Both the position numbers and the translations under genes were made by a program. The notes under the pieces are model-generated. The model did not search any database, was not told where the DNA came from, and worked only from the letters and a program-made list of their open reading frames with translations. DNA of 64,000 bases from Acanthopleura granulata (Eukaryota; Mollusca; Polyplacophora; Chitonida; Chitonidae): NCBI GenBank assembly GCA_016165875.1, contig JABBOT010000006.1, forward strand, positions 2,505,438 through 2,569,437. The letters are read 5' to 3'. This document shows, one piece after another, positions 37,483 to 49,700 of the stretch. Position 1 is the first letter of the stretch; every line of letters starts with the position of its first letter.

Positions 37483-37747
37483 AGGCTTTACTGAAAATAT
37501 GCGATATCACACCCAAATCACGCAGTTAGACGCCGGGTTTACCACTTAATTCTCTCTCATTTTCTCCCTGAGGGAACGCGCAATACGATAAGCGCTGGTC
37601 CCTTACGCGGAAGAATCAAAACTTTCCAAACTTTTTCCGAAGAATGGCAACTTTTTCTACAAAGTTTTCAGCGTGAGAAACCGACTTGAAGTGCTGCTAG
37701 CGACTCTCGTCGGATCTCGCAAACTCTCGTTATTTCTCGTGGCGAAA
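37483..37747. promoter_or_regulatory. Bidirectional promoter between CDC42SE and thioredoxin-like gene
   Basis: Fewer than about 300 bases separate the divergent 5' ends. The stretch is richer in CpG than its surroundings and has no TATA box, as is usual for housekeeping divergent promoters. Exact start sites are not visible. Confidence 0.5.
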
Positions 37748-40700
37748 ATGGCGGCGTTCAAAGTACACGTGGATTTGTTTCGGTTTGTTTTGGTTTGGTT
37801 TGTTGTACAACTGCAAATCGGGTTCCCAGGCGGAGTGTCAGGCAACGAAATTCTGGAACTAAATGCGAATGTCTTCGATGAACTGTCACGTGAAAACAAG
37901 TGCATTGTTGTACTTTTCTGTAAGTGCTTGCATGTAGATGGTTCGTTGGGTACCGATCGATTAATCTAATGGTTCCTTACCGTTACCCCCATATATATAT
38001 ATATATGTGATGACGTGAATTCGACAACCAAGTACGTTAATGTGCGCTGGGTACATACAGGTAACAGGTTCTTCACTATCCTACGCTGTATTGTTTGTCG
38101 GTTTGAAGTTCATTGATTAAGATAAGAATGGCATGCTAGTTCAGTTTTTTTGAAAGAAAACAACAATTTTGTGTCTCTGATGACAGGCCATATATGGGCA
38201 TACTCATGCATACATACATGACTTGAAATAAATCGCAGACAGGTCTGACATAATGGCCATAGTTAAAACCAGGTTGAGGGGGCCTAGGGCTCAGTCAGTT
38301 AGTGTGCTGTTGCAGCACAATGACCTGAAGTCTCCCACCAATTCGGTCGCAGTGAGTTCAAGACCAGCTCATGCTGGCTTCCTCTCCGGCTGTACGTGGG
38401 AGGGTCTGCCAGCAACCTGCGAATGGTCGTGGGTTTCCCCCAGACTCGGACCGGTTTCCTCCCACCATAATGCTGGCCGCCGTCGTTTAAGTGAAATATT
38501 CTTGAGTACGGCGTAAAACAACAATCAAATAAATAAATAAATAAAACCAGGTTGATGTTTCCATCTGGCTTTTTACATGGATCATGCATCCCTGAATGAT
38601 TGGGTAGGTGAATGAAGACTATATGCAAGAAGGATGCCCTTTCCTAACGTCCATGTGACAAAAAAAGCCTGTTACACATGCACAAGCAGGCATGATCCTT
38701 ACCACATTTTGCCTATGTTAATCACTTCTAAGAAAAAGATTCTGTTACAACAAACGAGATGATCTAGTCTGTGGTATATAGACGTTAGGATTTCAGACTC
38801 AGCAATGCTGCCTGAATGGTTCTTTCAGCGTTGGTCAGCCTCATGTATGTCTGTGTCATAGGTCAGGTAATGGGAACACTATAAATAAGTCGGGTCCTCA
38901 GTGGCCAAGGGGGTTAGCGCACCAGCGCGACGTAATTCCTCAGCTGCCTCTCACCAATGTGATCGCTGTGAGTTCAAGTCCAAGCTGGCTTCCTCCACGG
39001 TCTTATGTGGGAATGCCCGGCAGCAACCTATGGATGGTCATGGGCATGTCGCCATAATATAAGTGAAATACACTTGAGTATGGCATAAAACAAGAATAAC
39101 AAATGACAAATAAATAAATAAGTTAGCACACTATAAATATATTAGTACAAGAAGACGTTGTGTGATGGTTGAAACAATGGAGGAAAAACAGTTTGCAAGC
39201 GCACAAACAAATCAACAAACAAATTATCACTACATTATTTTGTTCTTTGTTTTATTCAACAGATGAAGGAGATTGTGAAAATTGTAACAACATTGTTGCA
39301 GAACTGGTGAAAGTATCAGTGCCCACGGTCACAGGTAATGAGTATGACAGTCAGTTTCTGCATGCATGTGTTCTATTTAGCCACTGTGAATTTTTTTTGA
39401 GTTTTGAAGGTCGACATCAGAGTGATGCCCCCTTGATAGTAACGTGTTTGTGATGGCACACTGTTTTACAGCATGGCAAGGTATGTCTGTGAAGTTTAAA
39501 CGTGGGTCGTTACATTGTATAAACTTGAAAACCACATATTGGAACCAAAGATATTCTTCATGTGCATTTATATTACATGTAGCCCATCCAGATTTGTGTT
39601 ATTTTAAATAGACGTGTCTTCATAGTTGGTCTGTCAGCACCTGCGAATGGTCGTGGGTTTCTCCCACCATAATGCTCGCCGCTATCGTACAAGTGAAATG
39701 TTCTTTGAGTGCAACGTGAAACTCCAATCAAATAAATAAATTTTTTGGATATTTGTACATGTTGCTGACATAAATGAAAATCCCAGCAACAGTCCACAAC
39801 ATACTGGATATGCCTAGGTCAGGCATACTGTTGGTATGTTGGGTCAGAGATACTGTTGGTATGTTGGGTCAGGGATACCGTTGGCATGTTGGGTCAGGGA
39901 TACCGTTGGCGTGTTGTGCCAAGGATACTATTGGCATGTTATGTCAGGGATACTGTTGGCATGTTGGACCAGGGATACTGTTGCCGTGTTGGGTCAGGGA
40001 TACTGTTGGCATGTTGGGCCAAGGATACCGTTGTCATGTTGGGCCAAGGATACCGTTGCCATGTTGTGTTAGGGATACCATTGGCATGTTGGGCCAGGGA
40101 TACCGTTGGCATGTTGGGTCAGGGATACCGTTGACATGTTGGGCCAGGGATATGGTTGACATGTTTGACCAGGAATACCAATGGCATGCTTGGTCAGGGA
40201 TACTGTTGGCATGTTAGGCTGGGGATACCGTTGGCATGTTGGGTCAGAGATACCATTGGCATGTTGGGTCAGGGATACCATTGGCATGTTGTGTCAGAGA
40301 TACCATTGGGATGTTGGGTCAGAGATACCTTTGGCATGTTGTGTCAGAGATACCATTCGCATGTTGGGTCAGACATACCGTTGGCATGTTGGGTCAGAGA
40401 TACCTTTGGCATGTTGGGTCAGGGATACCGTTGGCATGTTGTGTCAGAGATACCATTGGCATGTTGTGTCAGAGATACCGTTGGCATGTTGGGTCAGGGA
40501 TACCATTGGCATGTTGTGTCAGGGATACCGTTGGCATGTTGTGTCAGAGATACCATTGGCTTGTTGTGTCAGAGATACCGTTGGCATGTTGGGTCAGGGA
40601 CACCATTGGCATGTTGGGTCAGGGACACCATTGGCATGTTGGGTCAGGGACACCGTTGGCATGTTGGGTCAGGGATACGTTGGCATGTTGGGTCAGAGAT

Positions 40701-43700
40701 ACCGTTGGCATGTTGGGTCAGGGATACCATTGGCATGTTGGGTCAAGGATACCATTGGCATGTTAGGCTGGGGATACCGTTGGCATGTTGGGTCAGGGAT
40801 ACCATTGGCATGTTGGGTCAGGGATACCGTTGGCATGTTGGGTCAGAGATACCGTTGGCATGTTGGGTCAGGGATACCGTTGGCATGTTGTGTCAGAGAT
40901 ACCGTTGGCATGTTGGGTCAGGGATACCATTGGCATGTTGGGTCAGGGATACCGTTGGCATGTTGTGTCAGAGATACCAATGGCATGTTGGGTCAGGGAT
41001 ACCGTTGGCATGCAGGGCGTGACCTTGATGAGACCCCCAAATAGCCTCTGGCTGTGGGGAATCCTCTTTAAGGAAGTAAAGAATGATGTGTGTATTAAAT
41101 CTATAATGTTATAAGCCATAGTGATGCTACAATGTTACTCCACAAAGCCCATATATTGACCTCCGTCAGAGTTCTGGTCATTTACAGACTGCTGATGAAA
41201 GATTATCAAAGACCTGCATCAGTATCAGATTTAAAACCTCTGCTTCTTAAAGGTATGGTGAAATGATAAAGGTTAAGACCGATTGATTTGGTTTCCTATA
41301 TTGTAGAAACAAATTACAGCATATTAGCACCACTGATTATACATTTCTTGGGAGATTACAGAAACTGAAAATGTCTGTCCCTTCCCATTTACCTGGTCTG
41401 ATGTCAGGTATGAACACATGGTGTCTCTAATCCCTGACATACGTTGGCAAGTGATTCTATACATCCACTCATCAAGCCTTCCCAGCATAATATAAGTGTA
41501 TTAACTAATGTCACATCTGCCACATTCAACATCATATAAAGAATAATGGCACGTGACATCAGGAAAATTTTGCAGACATACATCTAGCTGAAGAATTTGC
41601 TTTTTGAGCAATCTCCATAGCTCCAGTATCCGGAGTCTCCTCCCTGGCTTCTTCCTTAACCTAAATTGATATTTTATCAACGTAAACATACTAAACCCAA
41701 TACATATACTCTTATAATTCAGCAGTTTTGTTGAAATTAAGTCTAGTTATCTGGATTATAAATTTATATATATACTGACGGGTCAAAGAATGGAGACAGG
41801 GTTGCAGCTGCGACTGTCTTAGAACAGCAGGTCTCATCTGTTCGTCTTCCACCCTCATCATCAGTCTTTTCTGCTAAGGCCAGAGCTATACTCCTGACCC
41901 TATCGTATGTTTCTTCTGGGCATGCTCAGAAGGCAGTGATATGCAGTGATCCTCTCTCCAGCCTTTTGGCAATAGAAAATAATAAATACAAAAATCTATT
42001 CATACTGGAAATTTTAGCTATACATAAAAATTTAACCAAAAGAGGTAAATATATTATATTTTGTTGCACCAAGTTGTATTGGTATCCACGGAAACACAAT
42101 TGTAGACATGGAAGTGAAACTGCCCTAAATAGTCGTATATCGAATGTTAAAGTATTGTGATTTTCGTCCAAATATTCTTAAATATATTCATCGTCTTTGG
42201 CAGGATGAATTTGACTTGCAGGTCCATAATTAACTCTATGCTATTCACCCTGTCACTGGCATCAATTCTTACGCCTTTGGAATGTCTCGTAGAGACCTGG
42301 TAGTTTTAACGAGGTGCCGTGTTGGGGATTCTGTCACTGGCATCAATTCTTATGCCTTTGGAATGTCTCGTAGAGACCTGGTAGTTTTAACGAGGTGCCG
42401 TGTTGGGGATTCTGTCACTGGCATCAATTCTTATGCCTTTGGAATGTCTCGTAGAGACCAGGTAGCTTTAACGAGGTGCCGTGTTGGGGATTCTGTCACT
42501 GGCATCAATTCTTATGCCTTTGGAATGTCTCGTAGAGACCAGGTAGCTTTAACGAGGTGCCGTGTTGGGGATTCTGTCACTGGCATCAATTCTTATGCCT
42601 TTGGAATGTCTCGTAGAGACCTGGTAGTTTTAACGAGGTGCCGTGTTGGGGATTCTGTCACTGGCATCAATTCTTATGCCTTTGGAATGTCTCGTAGAGA
42701 CCAGGTAGCTTTAACGAGGTGCCGTGTTGGGGATTCTGTCACTGGCATCAATTCTTATGCCTTTGGAATGTCTCGTAGAGACCAGGTAGCTTTAACGAGG
42801 TGCCGTGTTGGGGATTCTGTCACTGGCATCAATTCTTATGCCTTTGGAATGTCTCGTAGAGACCTGGTAGTTTTAACGAGGTGCCGTGTTGGGGATTCTG
42901 TCACTGGCATCAATTCTTATGCCTTTGGAATGTCTTGTAGAGACCAGGTAGCTTTAACGAGGTGATGTGTTAGGCATTCTCGTTTAACATACAATTTTAT
43001 CCTGGGTGAGAGTAGTTCTCCCAAGTGTGTTTGATGTGATGCCCAATCATGTCAATACAGCATCAAACATATCTTTGTTTACTGTGTAGAATTTACTGGC
43101 GCTCATCACAGGTTCTAAATGGTCGACTAAATATTTGAATTATTTGACAGTGTTCATGGTGGCACTGTCATTGATTACTTAAGATATACTGAATTATTTC
43201 ATAAGATCTAATTCCTTTTACATTACACATACGTTGTTATAATTTACATATACATAAATGAATTCGGAAAATCACTGTGGTTTTAAAGTTTTAAGCGAGG
43301 TTTAGTTGTTTTACCTGGTTTTAACCATGTCTGTCTATTTTATTTGTTTATGTATGTTGCCACTGTCCTCTTGAAAACCATACACTGATTCCTGGTTTAA
43401 ATATGTTCTTGCTGTGCTGTGGCTGAAAAAGTGCTGATGTGGCGTAAAGCCGTAATCATTCATTCATTCATTCATTCCTGTATTTATTTATGTGGTGTGT
43501 ATTAGTCCTGGTATTTATTTTTATTCCATAGGATTTCCTGTAGTTTTAATATTTCTGACTAGTTTCAATATTTCTGACTAGTTTCAGTGAGGACAGGAGA
43601 AGCGGTTTAAATTCTGAGAGGGGTCCTCTGTGGCTCAGTCGGTTAGTGCGCTAGCGCAGCACAATGACCTGAAGCCTCCCACCAATGGGGTAGCTGTGAG

Positions 43701-46700
43701 TTTAAGACCAGCTCATGTTGGCTTCCTCTCCAGCCGTGCGTGGGAAGGTCTGCCAGCAACCTGCGGATGATCGTGGGTTTCCCCCGGGCTCTGGCCGGTT
43801 TCCGCCCACCATAATGCTGGCCGCCGTTGTCTAAGTGAAATATTCTTGAGCGTAAAACACCAATCAAATAAAATAAATAAATAAATAAATTCTGAAAACC
43901 TGAAGGCTGTTGATGGTTACTTTTAGCTGCATGACTGCAGTGAGGACAGGAGAGCCTGAATGTGGCTGTTGATGGTGACTTTTAGCTACATGACTGCACG
44001 CTTTTCATTGAAAGAGCTTAATCATCCATTTTTTGTGTATTCAGACCTGAAAGTGGGCAAGAGTAAGGACAAATCTCTGTCCGGTCGATTTGGGGTCACA
44101 GAATTTCCCAGTGTGCTGTATTACCGCAAGGGTCACCCAATTCTCTATGATGGTAAGTCCACTCATGGTGGCAGGCCTGCCAATCTTTTGGATTTAAACC
44201 CGTTTGTCTTTGTGTAGGGATTGCAGGAAATGTGCAGGAAATGTTTGTTAAATTTGTAGGAAGCAGGTGTCGAAATAATAGGAAATGTGCATGGAATTTG
44301 TAGGATACATTCAGGGATTTTTGTGCACCGACTGATTTTAGCAGAAGGCAGATGCATTCTTAACAATGTTACGTGTCGTTTTTTGTTTTTTTGCGCCATA
44401 GTTTATATACATGTAGCTGCTTCTACTTCTAAATAACAGATTTTACCATGATACATGTACATCTATATCTTAGTGTACATCTCACTTATGTGGACATTGT
44501 CAGCTACTTCTCAAGATAGGCAAACACATAAATAACCAGTAACTGTTTAATGTTTGCAAAGGGGAGGTAACTGGGGATGAGTTGTCTATCTGGCTGGAGG
44601 CCGCACAGGAAGTGTCCACCCAGGTGCTGACCTCAGACACGTTCGAGCACCTGACGCAAGCTGCCACGGGGGCAACCACCGGGGACTGGTTTGTCTGCTT
44701 GTAAGTGAGAATGGTTCTCATTGGTTGACGAGGTCAGGGTACCTTAAGCTCATAAGAACATAGCTTTGTAATCAGGTGTCATTGTAATCTGTTAAGAACG
44801 CCTACTTTATAGATCTCCAGTGTTACTTTTGTCTGTTGAATTCATTTTAGAGCTGTATTTCTGTCAAACATCTCTTCGTTAAAGTTTACCGACCTCTTAG
44901 CATTTTTAAATGCAAGGCACTGTGCATTAAACAATCCATACGTTAGTGTTGTACAGTTCTCATCAGAGGACTGTTGGGGGAATGTGCTCATTACGATAAT
45001 AAAACACACGTAAAGAATTTTGAGAACATCCATCATCCTGGCCGGCGTGGAACGCAGCCGTTCTGTCTGGTGCTGTCTGTCTTACGTAACTGTTCCAAGC
45101 GTGGAACATTCTTGTCACCAGAGGCTGTAGTAAACTGCTAGGGTTGTGGTTGAAACCTTAATGTATATGTAAATTTATAACATGAAATGATCCAAAAACT
45201 TATTCCCACCATAACACAATGGTCTGGAAATACTTTGCCGTGTTGTTTGCAGATGTACATGTTATAATTAAGCTATATAACATTAAAACAGTGCCCTGTC
45301 CGTGTATTTTTACATGCTACATTGACAGTCAACTCAGAACATTTATGTCACAGCTTATAAATAGCTGAAATCTCCTAGGTCTGTGATTGGCCAATCCCTC
45401 ATAAGCTTACAAGCATAGGTGCCTTCATATCTCAAGTCGGCAGCACAATACTCCTCACTTCAAATGGTGATAATTCAGCAATGAATTCATGCAAATTTCA
45501 AACAGGTTTTTGCATTCAAAAGAGAATTTTGTAACCTTTTTAATGAACAGTGCTTCACTCTTGAGCTGTCTTTTTACTTTTATGTTTATATTTTCCTCTG
45601 ACATCCAGAAAATATTCATTGCTCCCTTAAAACAAAACTGAGACGTCTTTGGCTGAGAAGGTAGTTAGTGCAGAGTAATGAGCAAGGTACCTCTAACCAA
45701 TGCGATCACTATGAGTTCAACCCCACCTCACGCTGGCTTCCTCTTCGGTCATCGACGGGAAGATCTGCCAGCAACCTACCGGTAGTCGTGGGTTTTTCAG
45801 GGCTCTGTCCTGTTTTCTCCCAGCATAATGCTGGCAGTCATTATATAAATGAAATATTTTTGAGTACAGCGTAAATCATCAGTCAAATAAATATATGAAT
45901 TAAACAAACTTTAAATTGGTGTGGCCTTATCGAGTGTGGGTCTTTTTTTTTGCTGTCAGTTACCAGCCTGTTTTTTGTCATCAGTTACAAGCCTTCCTGT
46001 GAGAACGTCCTGGCCATAATGGATACAGTTGCTTTCAGGTGAGGGTACCAGTTCCAAATTGTTTTGTTTTGCTTTCTGTTCTCTGAAGTAACGAAACTTG
46101 TTGAAAAGTGTGCAAATTAAACCTGACTTTTTTACTTGATTTAACAGCTCTGAATGAGGAATGAAATGTCATATTTGACCTGAAGTTTTATCATTTTGTC
46201 AGATTCTGGGAGTTCTGTTGATTTGTAAAAAAATGCTTTCGTGGTTGGTTGGAAGGTACAATGATGCACTGGAAAAATGGAGTTACAACACGAAAATAAG
46301 TGTTCATGACCTTTGTATGCTGTGAAGAAGGCAGCTTTTTCAAAGTTTTAGGGCAAGTATTGTAGGCTCTTTCACTAGCTCATTCTTCTAAAGAATCTCA
46401 ATCCCTGCAGCCGAACAGACCTTCACCAGTCAGGTCGCGTGTTCAAATCCAGCTCCTTGTGGTTTTACAATGGCTGTTAAAGTCAAAATTTTGTCACGAT
46501 AATTAAGAACGGAGCATTTCTGCTATCAATGTCCAGTGTCCTATATCCATAAATGTCATAGTCTGTGTATGTTTAAAACGGAAATGATGTGGAAATTTTT
46601 GCAATAGGAGCGATGTCGCGTTTTTGTAACATAGATGAAAGATTTCAGGATTTATTCCGAAATGCAGGATTTTATTTAAACAAAAATCAATTCCTAATTT

Positions 46701-49700
46701 CCAGGGAAAGTTTGTATATAATTTGAGGATTTCCAGAATTTTAACAGTTCTTTGTTTTCATCTCTGTTGTAAAACCTCTTGTTGTTGTTGTTCTTTCAGG
46801 ATGAAGCAGCGCATGAATGTGGCCCGCGTAGAGCTGACAGAAAGTCCCGAGTTGGAAAAGAGATTTGGTATACAGCATTGTCCTGCAGGAATACTGTAAG
46901 TCCACGAATGAACTCATGCATATACCTGTTGTACAATTTATTTTATTTTATTGATGTTTTACACTGTAATCAAGAATATTTCACTTACACGACGACGGAC
47001 AGCATTATGGTAGGAGGAAACCGAGCAGAGCCTGAAGGAAACCCATGACCATCTGCAGATTGCTGGCAAATCGTTCCACGTATGGCTGGAGAGGAAGGCA
47101 GCATTAGCTGGACATGAACTTACAGCAACCTCATTAGTGGAAGACTTCTGGGTCATTACGCTATGCTGGTGAGCTAACGAACTGAGCCACAGAAACCCTC
47201 ACCTGCTGTACAAATACCACTCAGATGCACATAACATTAGTTACTCTGAGTGACAGGAAATTAAAATATATGGGATCAGTACTTCTCTTATATGACATTG
47301 TGTGAGGGTTACTGTCCTCATATAGTTTAGCAGTCACTCAGTAATCATGTAACAAATTTATCCCACAGAAGACCCTCGAAATTAAACTGAAATCTGTTTT
47401 GTTGAAAAACGAAAGAGGCTTCTGCAGTAATTTCCTGATTCGTCGAGAAGCAGTGATCTTGGAACTATGACATAATGTTATTGACAGTGTTGTGTCGACA
47501 GTCCTTTGTGATATTGTGACATTTCCCTTATGGTTGCATCACACTGTAATGGTTACATTATGGCGTGGTCCCTTCCGTTGAGTCATCAGACAGATATAGC
47601 ATGTGCTGCAAGATTCAGAAATATATGTTCCTCCCATGTGACCATTACTGTCCAATGAAAAACAGAGCATTTTCTCTGATGAGAGATAAAAGGTAAAATT
47701 TGCACTAGTGGGTATATGCACCAATATTGATTTTCAAGTGATTTAGGATTTGTTCATAAATTGTGACATATCACAGCTGAGAAGATTGTCATAATGCCCC
47801 TCGATCTTGGTCAAACATATCATCATTGCTGATAGAACAGGTGACCATAAAGTGGCAAATGAAATCATGTGTGATTTCATTTTAGAGCCTCAAGAACAGT
47901 TTGGTTAGTTTTGGCCTCCATAAGGAGGCTTCGAAAGTCACTTCTTAAGTTGGAGAAAGTGTTGTCAAGGTCTTCCTTTACAATTCAGCCTTCTTTAGGG
48001 CTTCATATCTTGGCCTTGTGACATTTTGTGTCCATTTCAGAATGTCTGTTTTGACCAAGGGGAGGTAACTGGGGATGATGTATTGCTTCAGTTGGGAGTT
48101 TGGGTATTTCTGAATGTTACTGGCCTGTTGTCATCAAGTTTGCTTGTCTTCAGTTCGCATGTGAAATAAATGAATATTCATGAACTTTTGTCTGTTACAT
48201 GGATGGGGTGGATCTTAAATTGTGTCAGAGAAAAGAGGAAAATGTAATTCATATTTCTCTGCGTGTAGAATTTGTGAAAACATGGTTAGTTCACAGATGT
48301 TGATTCCACAAAAGTTCATGAGTGGACCAGATTGGTTTTCTAATTGTTTTTGGCAGGTTTCGTCACGGGAAAATGTACCGATTTCCCCCTGGGAAGTTCA
48401 GTGTTAAGCTCATCATGTCTTTCCTGGAATCGTGGTATAAAAATGTTCAGGCAGAAGTTGTGAAGCCCGAGCCCTCACCATTGTAAGTGAGATTATCAGT
48501 GTCTATGAAATCGCAAGCATGATTATTTCTTTGTAATTTATTTGTTTGTTTATGTTTTTGATTCTGTACTCATGGATTTTTTTTTTATTTTACCCAAATT
48601 CCTCAGCCTCTTTGTATTTTAAAGAGCAACTTTGTGTGAAATTTTTTTTCATTGTGTTTTTAAGGTATTTTTTTTTTAGTTTTTCCTCATTCGTCAGCCT
48701 TCTTACAGATTACAGAACTTTCAGTGCAATTTATGCACTATCTGACTTCAAATTTGAAGACATAACTACTACAGTTTATTTCAGCCGATTTCAGGGCTTC
48801 ACAAAAGTATAATTTTATCCTAGTCAGTCTACACAAGATAATCCAGAATACCAGAATAAGGATCCAATAATGATGAGGAATTAAGCTGGTGCTGAAGTCT
48901 ATGGGTGGAGGAAACCACTCTGTCCTTATCTCTGTCTGGCCATGCGATTTAATCATCTGGCGTATTCTTTTTATGATTTGTGGTAATTTGTATTGGGAAT
49001 GAATGAATTCCCTGATTTGTGTGTATTCGTTTTGTTTGCAGTGACAACCTTGTTGAAACCATTGTGGAGTATTTAAAAGTGAGTACGTTATAATGTTGGA
49101 CATGTGCCAAAAAAAAAAAAAAAAATCAAGCAAAAGTTAAAATTTTTTCTGTTACTTATTTTTTAACATGCAGTATGTATCTGAATTGAAATCAGAAAGA
49201 GGTTTATGGTTATCACAGACTCTACTGATTTTTCCTAATGTATGAAGTTTTTTTGTAATCGTTCAAAAAGTCACTGATTGATTTTGTACAATTTTGTAAG
49301 AACTTACCCTAAATAACCTAAAATTTTGTCCATAATGGCTCAATTTTCCTGATTCTGAGAGTTCCATTGATTTTAGGTTTTAGGTTTTGTAATGGTTTGT
49401 TTGGATCATAGAACGATTTCCTACTGGAAAAATGTAAGTTTCAGTGCCATATTTTATGACGTAGATTTGCCTCTAAAAATTCATTTTTGGCGGGGCAAAA
49501 TTTTTGGTCATGTACAGTACTTTTGTTCAAATAAATGAAATAAATATCAAGGTCAATGCCTTTTTGGTAACATTTCAGCCATATTTGTGGCAAGTGATGT
49601 AAACGTGTGGTGTCAAAAATAAACAGTACCAGAAATGTTTGTCTCAGAACATGTCACTCTCTGCTTTTGTGTGTAGTAAATAAACCATCTCTAACTTTAA

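Noticed and set aside
40156..41044. Overlapping ORFs of up to 288 residues with a WHVGSGIP-type repeat
   Set aside because: They are the 25-bp minisatellite read in all three frames, with no splice or start context and an intronic position.
42282..42965. 227-residue ORF as a stand-alone repeat protein gene
   Set aside because: Both flanks are LINE ORF sequence and the repeat unit is part of the LINE protein.
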